DNA of 64,000 bases from Streptomyces polyasparticus (lineage in GTDB: Bacteria; Actinomycetota; Actinomycetes; Streptomycetales; Streptomycetaceae). The stretch is from contig NZ_JACTVJ010000014.1 in assembly GCF_014493765.1 (NCBI RefSeq), positions 248,001 to 312,000 on the forward strand, written 5' to 3'. Both the position numbers and the translations under genes were made by a program. Under the pieces are notes generated by a model, which saw only the letters and a list, made by a program, of their open reading frames with translations, was not told the origin of the DNA and did no database searches. Of the stretch, positions 35,424-43,812 are shown in pieces (position 1 is the first letter of the stretch; the number at the start of each line of letters is the position of its first letter).

Positions 35424-35800
35424 GGGTTGCCTCCAGGGTGGTTCGGTTCACTCGTTGACTCCGCAACGACTACCCGAACCGCCCCTTGCCATCCAAGGCC
35501 CCGCGCCGCCCTACGGGGGGCAGGGGGCGGAGCCCCCGCTTTGGCCCCGGGTGCGGGGGCAGGGCGGCGAGCCCCCGCCTCGCCCGGGTGCGGGGGTGCA
35601 GGGGGCGGAGCCCCCGCCTCGGCCCGGGTGCGGGTTCGCTGCTGCCTGCGGCGGGCCTCTTCCCCCACCCCGCCCCTTCCCGAAACTGGGGGCTTCGCCA
35701 TATCCAGCCCCTGCGGCGCTTGAGCAGATCCGAGCGAAGCTCGGATGCCGGGGTCCGGGGCGAAGCCCCGGTTTCGGGAAGGGGCGGGTAGGGGAAAAAG
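35424..35800. repeat. 377-bp gap with hairpin repeats and two inverted element copies
   Basis: No gene is seen here. From about 35515 to 35625 there are three GGGGGCGGAGCCCCC-type palindromes separated by a repeated GCCCGGGTGCGGG. At about 35640-35700 there is a minus-strand partial copy of the dispersed element (it reads CCCGCCGCAGGCAGC on the reverse). Right after it, at 35702-35800, lies a plus-strand full copy with CCAGCCCCTGCGGCGCTTGA, hairpin ATCCGAGC/GCTCGGAT, CCGGGGCGAAGCCCCGG and TTTCGGGAAGGGGCGGG. The two copies face each other and end against ispF. Confidence 0.82.
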
Positions 35801-36313
35801 TCAGCCCCGAACCACCAGCGCCGTCGCGATCGCGGCCAGACCCTCACCGCGCCCGGTGAAGCCCAGACCGTCCGACGTGGCCGCGGACACCGAGACCGGA
35901 GCCCCGACCGCCGCCGACAGCACCTTCTCCGACTCCGCCCGCCTCTTGCCGATCTTCGGACGCAGGCCGACGACCTGAACCGCCACGTTCCCGATCGAGA
36001 AGCCCGCATCGCGCACGATCCGTGAAGCCTCCGTCAGGAGCGTGACCCCCGAGGCCCCCGACCACTCGGGCCGCCCCGTACCGAAGTGCTGCCCCAGATC
36101 CCCGAGCCCCGCCGCCGAGAACAGCGCATTGCACGCCGCATGCGCCACGACATCCGCGTCCGAGTGCCCTTCGAGCCCCGGCCCGGAGCCCTCCCACAGC
36201 AGCCCGCCGACCCACAGCTCCCGGTCCTCGTCGGCCGAGAAGGCATGGATGTCCGTACCGATCCCCACCTGCGGCAGCCGCATCCCGGCAGCTCCCGACG
36301 TCTCAGAACCCAT
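35801..36313 (-). CDS. ispF: 2-C-methyl-D-erythritol 2,4-cyclodiphosphate synthase
   Basis: A 170-residue MEP-pathway enzyme that cyclises CDP-ME 2-phosphate to MEcPP. Motifs: IGTDIHAFS (Zn Asp and His), [16 protein letters not shown] (Zn His plus substrate loop), and LRPKIGKR. A late [12 protein letters not shown] completes the substrate site. ATG 36313 has the excellent AGGAGGAAG site 6 bp upstream inside ispD. It overlaps the end of ispD by 11 bp, so both are co-translated. Confidence 0.95.
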   Translation of the reverse strand: MGSETSGAAGMRLPQVGIGTDIHAFSADEDRELWVGGLLWEGSGPGLEGHSDADVVAHAACNALFSAAGLGDLGQHFGTGRPEWSGASGVTLLTEASRIVRDAGFSIGNVAVQVVGLRPKIGKRRAESEKVLSAAVGAPVSVSAATSDGLGFTGRGEGLAAIATALVVRG

Positions 36314-37100
36314 CGTTCTTCCTCCTGCGCGCAAGCACGGCCTCGGCGAGCACCAGATCCAGCGGACGCGTCACCTTGAACGCCTCCTCGTGCCCGGGCA
36401 CCACGACCACCGGCAGCCCCAGCTGCTCGACCATCGAGGCGTCATCCGTGACGTTCTCCGTCACCGTCGCGTGCGCCCGTACGAGGGTCGCCCGGTCGAA
36501 GCCCTGCGGGGTCTGCACCGCACGCAGCCGCGCACGGGCGGGAGTGGCGAGGACCGGCTCGGGTCCGCCGTCCGCGGAGGGCTCGACCTCCTTGACCGTG
36601 TCGGCGAGCGGCAGCGCGGGAACGACGGCGACCGCCCCGTCCCGTACCGCCTCGATCACCGCGTCGACCGTGTCCACCGGCACCAGCGGCCGGGCGGCAT
36701 CGTGCACGAGCACGGTGTCGTAGCCGGGCGGCAGCGCGTCGATACCGGCCCGCACGGAGTCCTGGCGGTTCTCACCGCCGGGCACGACCAGGAAGTCCGT
36801 GCGCTCGGGCAGCGTGTGCGCGTCGAGCAGCGACTTGACCTCGGCGGTGCCGTCCGCGGGCGCGACCACCACGACCAGGGAGACGGCCCGTGAGTTCGCC
36901 ATCGCGCGTACGGCGTGGATGAGCATCGGCGTACCGCCGAGCGTGCGCAGCGCCTTCGGGGCACCGGGACCGAGGCGCACTCCGCGGCCTGCCGCAGGGA
37001 TGACCGCGGCGGTACGGGCGGCGCCGGGCGCACTCGGGGGAGCTTGAGTCGTTTCGTCTGACATCAGGTCCGCGTTCAGGTTTGTGTCCTCGGGGGACAT
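36303..37100 (-). CDS. ispD: 2-C-methyl-D-erythritol 4-phosphate cytidylyltransferase
   Basis: The preceding MEP-pathway step, making CDP-ME from MEP and CTP. The protein has about 265 residues. The signature is [20 protein letters not shown], a CTP-binding Gly-rich loop with the catalytic Arg and Lys. [16 protein letters not shown] and [17 protein letters not shown] are also conserved. The start is uncertain: ATG 37100 (MSPEDTNLN) gives a length near the actinobacterial norm, and ATG 37064 (MSDETTQ) removes 12 residues; neither has a strong ribosome site. The 345-bp gap to carD holds its promoter region and a hairpin CCGGGGG/CCCCCGG near 37215-37235. Confidence 0.92.
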   Translation of the reverse strand: MSPEDTNLNADLMSDETTQAPPSAPGAARTAAVIPAAGRGVRLGPGAPKALRTLGGTPMLIHAVRAMANSRAVSLVVVVAPADGTAEVKSLLDAHTLPERTDFLVVPGGENRQDSVRAGIDALPPGYDTVLVHDAARPLVPVDTVDAVIEAVRDGAVAVVPALPLADTVKEVEPSADGGPEPVLATPARARLRAVQTPQGFDRATLVRAHATVTENVTDDASMVEQLGLPVVVVPGHEEAFKVTRPLDLVLAEAVLARRRKNDGF

Positions 37101-37400
37101 GGGTATGGCCACACCGTGCCGGGCACGACGCCTTGACCGCGACCCCTTCCGTGACACGCGGTCGAGTACCTGGGCGCCAGTGCCCGGGCCCGGCACTTGT
37201 ATGTCCGGCCGGGGGTCCGGGGGTTGTCCCCCGGGATACTGCAGCCGGAGCGGGGAGCATCCGTCGGCGTACGCGCAGTGTCGTGCGCACGTTTTCGCAA
37301 ACGCCGACAAGCATGCCGCAGTGCCCGGCGGCACGGTCTGGGACCGGCCAGCGGGCACCGCGGCATCATTGTGCAGGTCGCAGCAGTCTTACGACCTGTA

Positions 37401-37436
37401 GGGGCGATCAGCGATCCGGATCATTGATCCCCCCGA
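37401..37436 (-). terminator. Weak hairpin after carD
   Basis: GGGGCGATCA pairs with TGATCCCCCC with a bulge, enclosing a smaller GATCCGGATC palindrome. It lies just past the carD stop on the minus strand. The stem is imperfect, so termination may be partial and ispD could receive readthrough from carD. Confidence 0.45.
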
Positions 37437-37445
37437 CTCTTTGCG

Positions 37446-37928
37446 TCAGGACGCGAGGACCTCGTCGAGCAGGGCCTCGGCCTTGTCCTCGTTGGTGTTC
37501 TCCGCGAGCGCGAGCTCGCTGACCAGAATCTGGCGCGCCTTGGCGAGCATGCGCTTCTCGCCGGCCGAAAGGCCGCGCTCGCGCTCACGACGCCACAGGT
37601 CACGCACTACCTCGGCGACCTTGATGACATCGCCCGAAGCGAGCTTCTCGAGATTCGCCTTGTAACGCCGGGACCAGTTGGTGGGCTCTTCGGCATACGG
37701 TGCACGAAGCACCTCGAAGACCCGGTCGAGTCCGTCCTGACCGACAACGTCGCGCACGCCGACGAACTCCGCATTGTCCGCTGGCACACGAACAGTCAAG
37801 TCGCCCTGGGCGACCTTCAGCACCAAGTAGGTCTTGTCCACGCCTTTGATCTGGCGAGTTTCGATGGCCTCGATCAGCGCGGCCCCGTGATGGGGATAGA
37901 CCACGGTGTCGCCAACCTTGAACGTCAT
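37446..37928 (-). CDS. carD: CarD-family RNA polymerase-binding regulator
   Basis: A 160-residue global transcription factor. The N-terminal RNA polymerase interaction domain ([21 protein letters not shown], residues 3-60) is joined to a helical C-terminal DNA-binding domain. That domain contains the conserved Trp in [21 protein letters not shown] that wedges into the promoter bubble. CarD stabilises open complexes, notably at rRNA promoters. GGAAGGGG lies about 10 bp before ATG 37928. It is divergent from the lipoprotein gene across a 607-bp gap and stands upstream of ispD-ispF, as in other actinobacteria. Confidence 0.95.
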   Translation of the reverse strand: MTFKVGDTVVYPHHGAALIEAIETRQIKGVDKTYLVLKVAQGDLTVRVPADNAEFVGVRDVVGQDGLDRVFEVLRAPYAEEPTNWSRRYKANLEKLASGDVIKVAEVVRDLWRRERERGLSAGEKRMLAKARQILVSELALAENTNEDKAEALLDEVLAS

Positions 37929-38535
37929 GTGACAGGTACCCCTTCCGTGGCTATCCAGGGTAACACGGAAACGGCGGGTTCTGAATGGCGTTTTCGCAGG
38001 TCAGGGCATATCTCGGGGCTTGACAACAGCAACAGGAACGTGCTGCGGAGCCTTTGCGGAGGCAGGTATTCGCAGGTCGGAGCGGCTGTTCGGGGAAGCG
38101 GAAACGCGTACGTTACAGAGCCCCCGCACCCCACCCGAGAGGCCGAACGTCCCGGTTTGAGCACGTCCGGACAGCGGGGTTCCGCTACTCCGTTCGGTGA
38201 GTCGAGAGACGTACGAGAGTGATGTGGCGGTTGATGTGACGGCAATCCGGAATTGATCTTTGCCGCCCCTTGATCAATTCCTTCCGCTTCCGTCGGAGGG
38301 CCGCTTTTCGTTACCCGAGAATTCACGCCACCGCACTCGTGGGGAATATGTGAAAGCCGGACGAGATCGCGGCCGCCGAGCTCCCCGCCCGGACCCGCGC
38401 GGACAAGGGGCGGGTCGGGTGCGGCCGCCCGACAGCAGGTCGGTAACCTAAGCGCGCTGACAGAGTTTTAGGACGGCTTTACCACCGTCCCGTACCGCCC
38501 GAGTCCGCCCCACGCTTCAAGGAGTTGCGCCCGCC
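37929..38535. other. 607-bp divergent intergenic region between carD and a lipoprotein gene
   Basis: No gene is supported here. The first ~150 bp should hold the carD promoter. TTCGCAGGTC occurs twice in direct orientation, at about 37994 and 38069 (75 bp apart), inside GTTTTCGCAGGTCAGGG and GGTATTCGCAGGTCGGA. A plus-strand TTGACA at 38020 has no matching -10. The region around 38230-38340 is markedly AT-richer than its surroundings. GGTAACCT near 38440 may be a -10 for the lipoprotein. Confidence 0.5.
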
Positions 38536-39228
38536 GTGAGCCGCAGCCTTCGACGCGGCGCCATCGCCGCCACCACCCTCGCGTTCGCGATCGCCACGCT
38601 CGCCGCGTGCGGTGCCGGCAACGACGCCCAGACCCTCGGCGTTCGCCCCGACAACGCCGCGACCTCCGTCGACAACGGCAAGGTCAAGATCCAGAACGCG
38701 CTGGTGATCACCCAGCCCGACCTGGAGTCGACCGGCCCCGCCGCGATCTCGGCCACGATCTTCAACAACGGCACGTCGGACCAGACGCTCGAGTCCATCA
38801 AGATCGACGGCACCGCCAAGGAGGCCGAGCTCAAGCCGGCCAAGGGCGGCTCGCTGACGATCCCGGCGGGCGGTTCGCTGATCATCGGCGGCAAGGACAA
38901 CGCCACGGCGATGCTCCCGAGCAGCCGTGAGGCCGTGCAGGACGGCAACGCGCAGAAGGTGACCTTCACCCTCAGCGAGACCGGTGACATCACGATGAAG
39001 ACCTTCGTCGTGCCCGCCACGAGCTACTTCAGCGAGTGGGGTCCGGAAGAGGTCCCCGAGGCCCCAGCGGCCGGCGCCTCCGAGTCGGCCTCGCCGACGG
39101 GCTCGGCGACCGTGGGCTCCACCGAGGAGCCCACCGACGGTGCGTCCGAGAGCGCGGGCGGCCACGGTGCGGCCGGCGAGCCGACGGACGGCGCGTCCGA
39201 GAGCGCCGCGACGGGCTCCGGTCACTGA
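38536..39228 (+). CDS. Secreted lipoprotein of unknown function, Ala/Ser/Gly-rich tail
   Basis: A 230-residue lipoprotein. The start is GTG 38536 with AAGGAG about 11 bp upstream. The lipobox is TLAACG, so Cys about residue 25 is lipidated. Residues ~40-165 form a beta-rich domain (immunoglobulin-like; strands such as KIQNALVITQPD and ISATIFNNG) that recalls copper-chaperone-like DUF461 lipoproteins, although no clear metal motif is visible. The last ~60 residues repeat EPTDGASESA. It is convergent with phoP. Whether it belongs to the Pho regulon is unknown. Confidence 0.82.
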   Translation: MSRSLRRGAIAATTLAFAIATLAACGAGNDAQTLGVRPDNAATSVDNGKVKIQNALVITQPDLESTGPAAISATIFNNGTSDQTLESIKIDGTAKEAELKPAKGGSLTIPAGGSLIIGGKDNATAMLPSSREAVQDGNAQKVTFTLSETGDITMKTFVVPATSYFSEWGPEEVPEAPAAGASESASPTGSATVGSTEEPTDGASESAGGHGAAGEPTDGASESAATGSGH

Positions 39229-39243
39229 CCCGCGTACAGCAGC

Positions 39244-39282
39244 GAAAGGGGGCGCCCGCCGTGCCGGCGGGCGCCCCCTTTC
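39244..39282. terminator. Bidirectional terminator between lipoprotein gene and phoP
   Basis: A perfect 17-bp stem, GAAAGGGGGCGCCCGCC (39244-39260) with GGCGGGCGCCCCCTTTC (39266-39282), has a 5-base loop. It serves both convergent genes. Confidence 0.93.
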
Positions 39283-39324
39283 ACGTACGTACGGCTGCGG
39301 TCAACGGCGCCGTACGACCGCGGT

Positions 39325-40005
39325 TTACGGCTCGAACTTGTAGCCCAGGCCGCGGACCGTCACCAGGTAGCGCGGTGCGCCCGGGTCCGGCTCGATCTTG
39401 GCGCGCAGGCGCTTGACGTGGACGTCGAGGGTTTTCGTGTCGCCGACGTAGTCCGCGCCCCAGACCCGGTCGATGAGCTGCATACGGGTCAGCACGCGGC
39501 CCGCGTTGCGCAGGAGCATCTCCAGGAGGTCGAACTCCTTGAGCGGCAGGTCGACCTTGTCGCCGCCGACCGTCACCACGTGGCGGTCCACGTCCATGCG
39601 GACCGGTCCCGCCTCCAGGGCCGCCGGAGTGACCTCCTCCGGCTCTCCGCGGCGGCGCAGGACCGCACGGATGCGGGCCACGAGCTCACGCGAGGAAAAG
39701 GGCTTGGTGACGTAGTCGTCGGCTCCTATTTCCAGGCCGACCACCTTGTCGATCTCGCTGTCCTTGGCGGTCACCATGATCACCGGGACGTTGGAGCGGC
39801 CGCGCAGCTGGCGGCAGACCTCCGTGCCGGGCAGGCCCGGGAGCATCAGGTCGAGGAGGACGAGGTCGGCGCCGTTGCGCTCGAACTCGTCGAGCCCGTC
39901 GGGGCCCGTGGTCGCGATCGCGACCTCGAAGCCTTCCTTGCGGAGCATGTAGGACAGGGCGTCGCTGAAGGATTCCTCATCCTCGACGACGAGCACTCGG
40001 GTCAC
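39325..40005 (-). CDS. phoP: Phosphate response regulator PhoP
   Basis: A 226-residue OmpR-family regulator that controls the phosphate regulon and, in Streptomyces, antibiotic onset. The receiver has VLVVEDEESF (acidic pocket), phospho-Asp in LVLLDLMLPG, Thr in IMVTAK and Lys in DDYVTKPFS. The C-terminal winged helix includes LPLKEFDLLEMLLRNAGRVL and DVHVKRLRAKIEPDP. GTG 40005 overlaps the phoR stop by 4 bp. Assignment to PhoP rather than RegX3 rests on synteny with phoU and the PHO boxes; the two names overlap among actinobacteria. Confidence 0.95.
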   Translation of the reverse strand: MTRVLVVEDEESFSDALSYMLRKEGFEVAIATTGPDGLDEFERNGADLVLLDLMLPGLPGTEVCRQLRGRSNVPVIMVTAKDSEIDKVVGLEIGADDYVTKPFSSRELVARIRAVLRRRGEPEEVTPAALEAGPVRMDVDRHVVTVGGDKVDLPLKEFDLLEMLLRNAGRVLTRMQLIDRVWGADYVGDTKTLDVHVKRLRAKIEPDPGAPRYLVTVRGLGYKFEP

Positions 40006-41345
40006 GGAAGGACCTCCGGGGCAGGCAGGGGCTCGCGGGTCGCGCGAGCGTCTGGGTGGTTCGCAGAGCGGTCGTGGTGGTGCGGGGAGACGTCGTCGTG
40101 CGGGGAGACGTCGTCGTCAGGGAAGTCGTCGGGGCCGGCCGCTTCGAGCTGGTCGAAGTCCGCACCCTTGGCGATGTACGGCTTCCGTTCGCGGACGGCG
40201 CCCGCCTCCGGGAGCCGGAGCGTGAAGGTGGAGCCCTGGCCCTCGGAGCTCCATACGGTCACTTCCCCGCCGTGCGAGGCGGCAACATGCTTGACGATGG
40301 CGAGCCCGAGGCCGGTGCCTCCGGTCGCCCGCGAGCGGGCCGGGTCGACGCGGTAGAAGCGCTCGAAGATGCGGTCCTTGTCCTTGTCGGAGATGCCGAT
40401 GCCCTGGTCGGTGACCGCGACCTCGATGAGGTCGCCGCCGGGTGCGTTCACCTTGCGGCCGGCTATCCCCACCCGCGTACGGGCGGGGCTGTAGTTCACG
40501 GCGTTCTCGACGAGGTTGCCGAGGGCGGCGGCGAGCTGGCCGCGGTTGCCCCAGACGTACAGGTCGGCGGTGCCGCCCGCGGCCATGGTGATCTGCTTGG
40601 TGCCGGCCTGGTGGCGGCAGCGGTCGATGGCCTCGGCGACCAGTTCGTCCACGCGTACGGGCTCCGCGTCCTCGAGCGGGTCGTCGTTCTGTACGCGGGA
40701 GAGGTCGATGAGCTCCTGGACCAGGTTGGTGAGGCGGGTGGCCTCTATCTGCATCCGGCCGGCGAAGCGCTCCACGGCCTCGGGGTCGTCGGAGGCGTCC
40801 ATGACCGCTTCGGAGAGCAGGCTCAGGGCGCCGACCGGGGTCTTGAGCTCATGGCTCACGTTGGCGACGAAGTCGCGTCGTACGGCTTCGATACGGCGGG
40901 CCTCGGTCAGGTCCTCGACGAGCAGCAGCACCAGGCGCGAGCCCAGCGGAGCGACGCGGGCCGAGACCGCGAGGGCGTCGCCGCGGCCGGTGCCGCGGCG
41001 GGGCAGGTCCAGTTCCACCTGGCGTATCTCGCCGTCGCGCCGGGTGTCGCGGGCCATCTGGAGCATGGGCTCCACGGCCAGCTTTCCGCCGCGGACGAGG
41101 CCGAGCGCGTACGCGGCCGAGCTCGCTTTGACGACGGCGTCGCCCTCGTCGAGGACGACCGCGGACGAGCGGAGCACGGACAGGACCGTGTCCACGCCGG
41201 GCGGCAGGACCGGGTCGGTGTGCAGGGAAGTGCGAGTGGGGCGTTTCTGGTCGCGTTCGCTCCAGCGGAACGCCAGCATGGCGATGACACCGGTGCACAC
41301 TCCGGCGATCGCAGCCGCTGCGGCGACCGCCGCGTTCACGTCCAT
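40002..41345 (-). CDS. phoR: Phosphate sensor histidine kinase PhoR
   Basis: A 447-residue kinase with a single N-terminal membrane helix (residues 3-27) and almost no external loop. It therefore probably senses through a partner such as PhoU and the Pst transporter rather than binding phosphate directly. A PAS-like cytoplasmic region precedes the H-box FVANVSHELKTPVGAL. The N-box is LVENAVNYSP, and the G-boxes are DQGIGI and GGTGLGLAIVKHV. The C-terminus repeats a short Asp/His pattern (DDVSPHDDVSPHHH), unusual and encoded by a 15-bp duplication. ATG 41345; PHO boxes lie upstream. Confidence 0.93.
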   Translation of the reverse strand: MDVNAAVAAAAAIAGVCTGVIAMLAFRWSERDQKRPTRTSLHTDPVLPPGVDTVLSVLRSSAVVLDEGDAVVKASSAAYALGLVRGGKLAVEPMLQMARDTRRDGEIRQVELDLPRRGTGRGDALAVSARVAPLGSRLVLLLVEDLTEARRIEAVRRDFVANVSHELKTPVGALSLLSEAVMDASDDPEAVERFAGRMQIEATRLTNLVQELIDLSRVQNDDPLEDAEPVRVDELVAEAIDRCRHQAGTKQITMAAGGTADLYVWGNRGQLAAALGNLVENAVNYSPARTRVGIAGRKVNAPGGDLIEVAVTDQGIGISDKDKDRIFERFYRVDPARSRATGGTGLGLAIVKHVAASHGGEVTVWSSEGQGSTFTLRLPEAGAVRERKPYIAKGADFDQLEAAGPDDFPDDDVSPHDDVSPHHHDRSANHPDARATREPLPAPEVLP

Positions 41346-41418
41346 GCCTCCAGGTTAGGCACGGGTTCAGGGCCCGCCACAGCCGTCGGAGTGTCTGCTC
41401 GAACACTCGTCGCCGAGA

Positions 41419-41462
41419 GTTCACCGACGGTAGGCCGCTGGTTCATTTGGGTGACCGATCTG
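41419..41462. promoter_or_regulatory. PHO box array 1 (phoR/phoU intergenic)
   Basis: Two 11-nt units in 11-bp phase, GTTCACCGACG (41419-41429) and GTTCATTTGGG (41441-41451), flank a degenerate unit (41430-41440). The second unit matches the PhoP consensus G(G/T)TCAYYYR(G/C)G at every position. Confidence 0.8.
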
Positions 41463-41526
41463 CGGCGATGCACCCGGTAAGGGGTGATATAGGGGGCCGC
41501 GAGCGGCGGGGGAAGCGGCACCCAGA

Positions 41527-41559
41527 GTTCACCTTGAGGTCAGGGTCGCTTCATATCGC
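41527..41559. promoter_or_regulatory. PHO box array 2 (near phoU)
   Basis: Three consecutive 11-nt units share TCA at positions 3-5: GTTCACCTTGA (41527), GGTCAGGGTCG (41538) and CTTCATATCGC (41549). They lie about 125 bp before phoU. Together with the first array they make autoregulation by PhoP very likely. Confidence 0.75.
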
Positions 41560-41681
41560 ATGCCGGTCCCGGTCGCGTTTCACCGGGACCGTGGGAGCGT
41601 GGGGTAAGGAGCCTGGTGGCTTCGGCCCACGGACCGGGGCGAGAGCCCAGCCCCGGCACGTATTCAGAGAGGGACTGATCA

Positions 41682-42377
41682 ATGCGGGACGCGTACCACG
41701 AGGAACTCGATTCGATCGGCGAAGGCCTCGTCGAGATGGCCCGTCTCGTCGGATCGGCGATCGGGCGCGCGACGACGGCCATGCTGGACGCCGATCTGAA
41801 GCTGGCCGAGAGCGTCATCGCCGCCGACCAGAAGGTCGACGATCTCCAGCACGAGCTCGAGGCGCGCGCGATAGCCCTGCTCGCCCGTCAGCAGCCGGTC
41901 GCGACGGATCTGCGTATCGTCGTCACCTCGCTGCGGATGAGCGCCGACCTGGAGCGCTCCGGCGACCTCGCCCAGCACGTGGCCAAGCTGGCCCGGCTGC
42001 GCTTCCCGGAGCGTGCCGTGCCGCACGACCTGCACGCCACGATCCTGGAGATGGGGCAGCTCGCGCAGCGTCTGATGGCGAAGGCCGCCGAGGTCATCAT
42101 CACCAAGGACGTCGACCTCGCGCTCCAGCTGGAGCAGGACGACGACGAGATGGACCTCCTGCACCGCACGCTCTTCCAGCACCTGATCGACGACCGCTGG
42201 AAGCACGGCATCGAGACGGCCGTCGACGTGACGCTGCTCGGCCGCTACTACGAGCGGTTCGCGGACCACGCAGTGTCGGTCGCGAAGCGTGTGGTGTACC
42301 TGGTGACGGGTGAGCACGCCGACGAGCTGCAGCAGAACGCGGGCGGGGCGCAGAGCGCGCCGGTCGAGGGGGCGTAG
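41682..42377 (+). CDS. phoU: Phosphate signalling protein PhoU
   Basis: A 231-residue all-helical protein made of two PhoU repeats (residues ~8-105 and ~115-210). Metal-binding-type E/DxxxD motifs are present in ADQKVDDLQHELE and in YYERFADHAVSVAKRVVYL. It dampens PhoR activity when phosphate is sufficient. It is divergent from phoRP and shares the PHO box region. A 22-bp direct repeat follows the stop. Confidence 0.95.
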   Translation: MRDAYHEELDSIGEGLVEMARLVGSAIGRATTAMLDADLKLAESVIAADQKVDDLQHELEARAIALLARQQPVATDLRIVVTSLRMSADLERSGDLAQHVAKLARLRFPERAVPHDLHATILEMGQLAQRLMAKAAEVIITKDVDLALQLEQDDDEMDLLHRTLFQHLIDDRWKHGIETAVDVTLLGRYYERFADHAVSVAKRVVYLVTGEHADELQQNAGGAQSAPVEGA

Positions 42378-42390
42378 CGCCCTCGGTCCG

Positions 42391-42434
42391 CGGGGCGTGC
42401 GGCCCGGGCCCACGGGGCGTGCGGCCCCGGCCCG
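42391..42434. repeat. 22-bp direct repeat downstream of phoU
   Basis: CGGGGCGTGCGGCCC followed by GGGCCCA, then CGGGGCGTGCGGCCC followed by CGGCCCG. The two tandem units differ at a few positions in the last seven bases. Confidence 0.75.
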
Positions 42435-42476
42435 CGGGCGCGCAGGGCGTCGGCCGGAATTGAACCTCTGTGCGCC

Positions 42477-42506
42477 GTTGATGCGCCGGGCCCTGTGGGC
42501 ATCAAC
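42477..42506. promoter_or_regulatory. Inverted repeat upstream of the Cys-rich peptide gene
   Basis: GTTGATGC (42477-42484) and GCATCAAC (42499-42506) are a perfect 8-bp dyad with 14 bp between, ending 35 bp before the start codon. It is an operator or an RNA hairpin; sequence alone does not decide. Confidence 0.5.
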
Positions 42507-42541
42507 TGGGCGTAGGCAACAGTGCCTTGAGGAGGTTCGCA

Positions 42542-42700
42542 ATGGCTGACTCCCCCACGCCCGTGCCCGAGACGCAACAGTCCGCCGACACCGCGGTGCC
42601 GGTCGAAGTCGTGGCTCTGCCGCTTCTCGGTGCCTGCGGCTGCGGTTCGGGTTGCGGCTGCGGCTGCCAGCAGGGGGCGCCCTGCCAGTGCGGCGGCTGA
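42542..42700 (+). CDS. 52-residue Cys-rich small protein (metallothionein-like or peptide precursor)
   Basis: Too short for ordinary ORF cut-offs, but well supported: GAGGAGG lies 6 bp before ATG 42542, an inverted repeat lies upstream and a strong hairpin terminator downstream. The first 30 residues are polar to neutral with no Cys. The last 22 (GACGCGSGCGCGCQQGAPCQ and the end CGG) contain seven Cys, at 32, 34, 38, 40, 42, 48 and 50, mostly in CxC pairs. Spacing fits a metal-thiolate cluster. A leader-plus-core layout also resembles Cys-rich RiPP precursors, but no modifying enzyme is nearby. I do not recognise a named family. Confidence 0.75.
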   Translation: MADSPTPVPETQQSADTAVPVEVVALPLLGACGCGSGCGCGCQQGAPCQCGG

Positions 42701-42752
42701 CGCCGTTCTCGTCCGGGACGCGTCCGGGTCCCGTATGAGGCTCGTACGAGAG

Positions 42753-42786
42753 GAAGGGGCTCGCTCCGTGGGGAGCGGGCCCCTTC
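42753..42786 (+). terminator. Terminator after the Cys-rich peptide gene
   Basis: GAAGGGGCTCGCTCC pairs with GGAGCGGGCCCCTTC with one mismatch and a 4-base loop. It also faces the convergent TPR gene ending at 42812. Confidence 0.85.
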
Positions 42787-42811
42787 GTCGTGCGCTCAAC
42801 TCGTCCTGCTC

Positions 42812-43696
42812 TCAGGCCTCGTGGCCCTCGGCGGACTGCAGCCCGCTCCAGGAGCGTCCGCCCTCGTCCTGGGCCGCCCAGTCGTCGAGCAGCTCACGGG
42901 CCTCGGCCTCGGGGGCGGCGAGCCAGACCTTCTGGGTGCCGGCCCGGGTGGGGGCGGCCTGCTCGTCGCAGTCGACGGTGCCCGTGCTGCAGCAACTGCA
43001 GAGCGCATGGAAGGAGCCGGCCGGCTCGGCCCCCAACTCCCGTACGGAGAAGGCCTCGACGAGGGCGTCGAGGTCGGCGGCCTGCGGTGCGTGCACGGTG
43101 ACGTGCAGGGTCGGCAGCTCGGAGGGCTCCAGGAGCAGCAGCTCGTCGAAGACGGCGACGGTGCTCTTGCCGTACGTCCGCTCGCCGTTGGGCACTCCGT
43201 CGTGGACGACGATCTCGCCGAAGCGGCGGCCCTTGGTCGCGGGCACGTTCAGGACCCGGCCGCGGGTCGGGCAGAGCCGCCGCACCCAGACGACCTCCTG
43301 CTCGCCGCCCGTGTCCAGGCGCACGCAGGCGACGCCGAAGTCCGCGGTGATCTCGCCCTCGCCGTCGGGCAGTCGGATCCCGAAGCCCTGCCAGGCGTCG
43401 CGTGCGGTGGCCCAGTCGCGCCGGACGGTGGCCGCGATGCCGAGATTCCAGTACGCGGGGTCGCCGGCGCCCCGCGGTGCGCGGGCGGCCGCCTCGCGGC
43501 CCAGCTCGTGGGCCTTGGCCCAGTTCCGCAGGAACTTGTACGCGAGCGCGGCGTCGTACCACCACGCGGCGCTGGGCTCCTCGTCCGGATAGTGCGCGAG
43601 CACCCGCTCGTACAGCTGGGCCGCCTCGAGCCACTCCTCCCGGTCCCAGGCCTCCTGCGCCCGGCCGACCAGCTTCCCGGCCTCTGCTTGTTCCAC
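42812..43696 (-). CDS. TPR-like protein of unknown function
   Basis: A 294-residue cytosolic protein. The N-terminal ~110 residues form two or three tetratricopeptide-like helical pairs (VGRAQEAWDREEWLEAAQLY, AAWWYDAALAYKFLRNWAKA, PAYWNLGIAATVRRDWATA). The C-terminal two-thirds is beta-rich and contains a CSCCSTGTVDCDE cluster with four Cys, possibly a metal site. The start is GTG 43696 with GGGAGGG about 10 bp upstream. I recognise no specific function. Confidence 0.78.
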   Translation of the reverse strand: MEQAEAGKLVGRAQEAWDREEWLEAAQLYERVLAHYPDEEPSAAWWYDAALAYKFLRNWAKAHELGREAAARAPRGAGDPAYWNLGIAATVRRDWATARDAWQGFGIRLPDGEGEITADFGVACVRLDTGGEQEVVWVRRLCPTRGRVLNVPATKGRRFGEIVVHDGVPNGERTYGKSTVAVFDELLLLEPSELPTLHVTVHAPQAADLDALVEAFSVRELGAEPAGSFHALCSCCSTGTVDCDEQAAPTRAGTQKVWLAAPEAEARELLDDWAAQDEGGRSWSGLQSAEGHEA

Positions 43697-43812
43697 GTGC
43701 TGTGACCCTCCCCTTGACCTGCGGAGAAGTGTCACATGGGGCACGGCGGGGGTACGGCGGGCGGCGGCGAAATCGGTTTGCGGGAGGCTCGCCCCTGCCC
43801 CAGGGTGATCCC

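Noticed and set aside
42542-42700. Confident RiPP biosynthetic cluster
   Set aside because: The peptide is Cys-rich, but no cyclodehydratase, radical SAM, lanthipeptide synthetase or dedicated peptidase gene lies near it, so a metal-binding protein is as likely.
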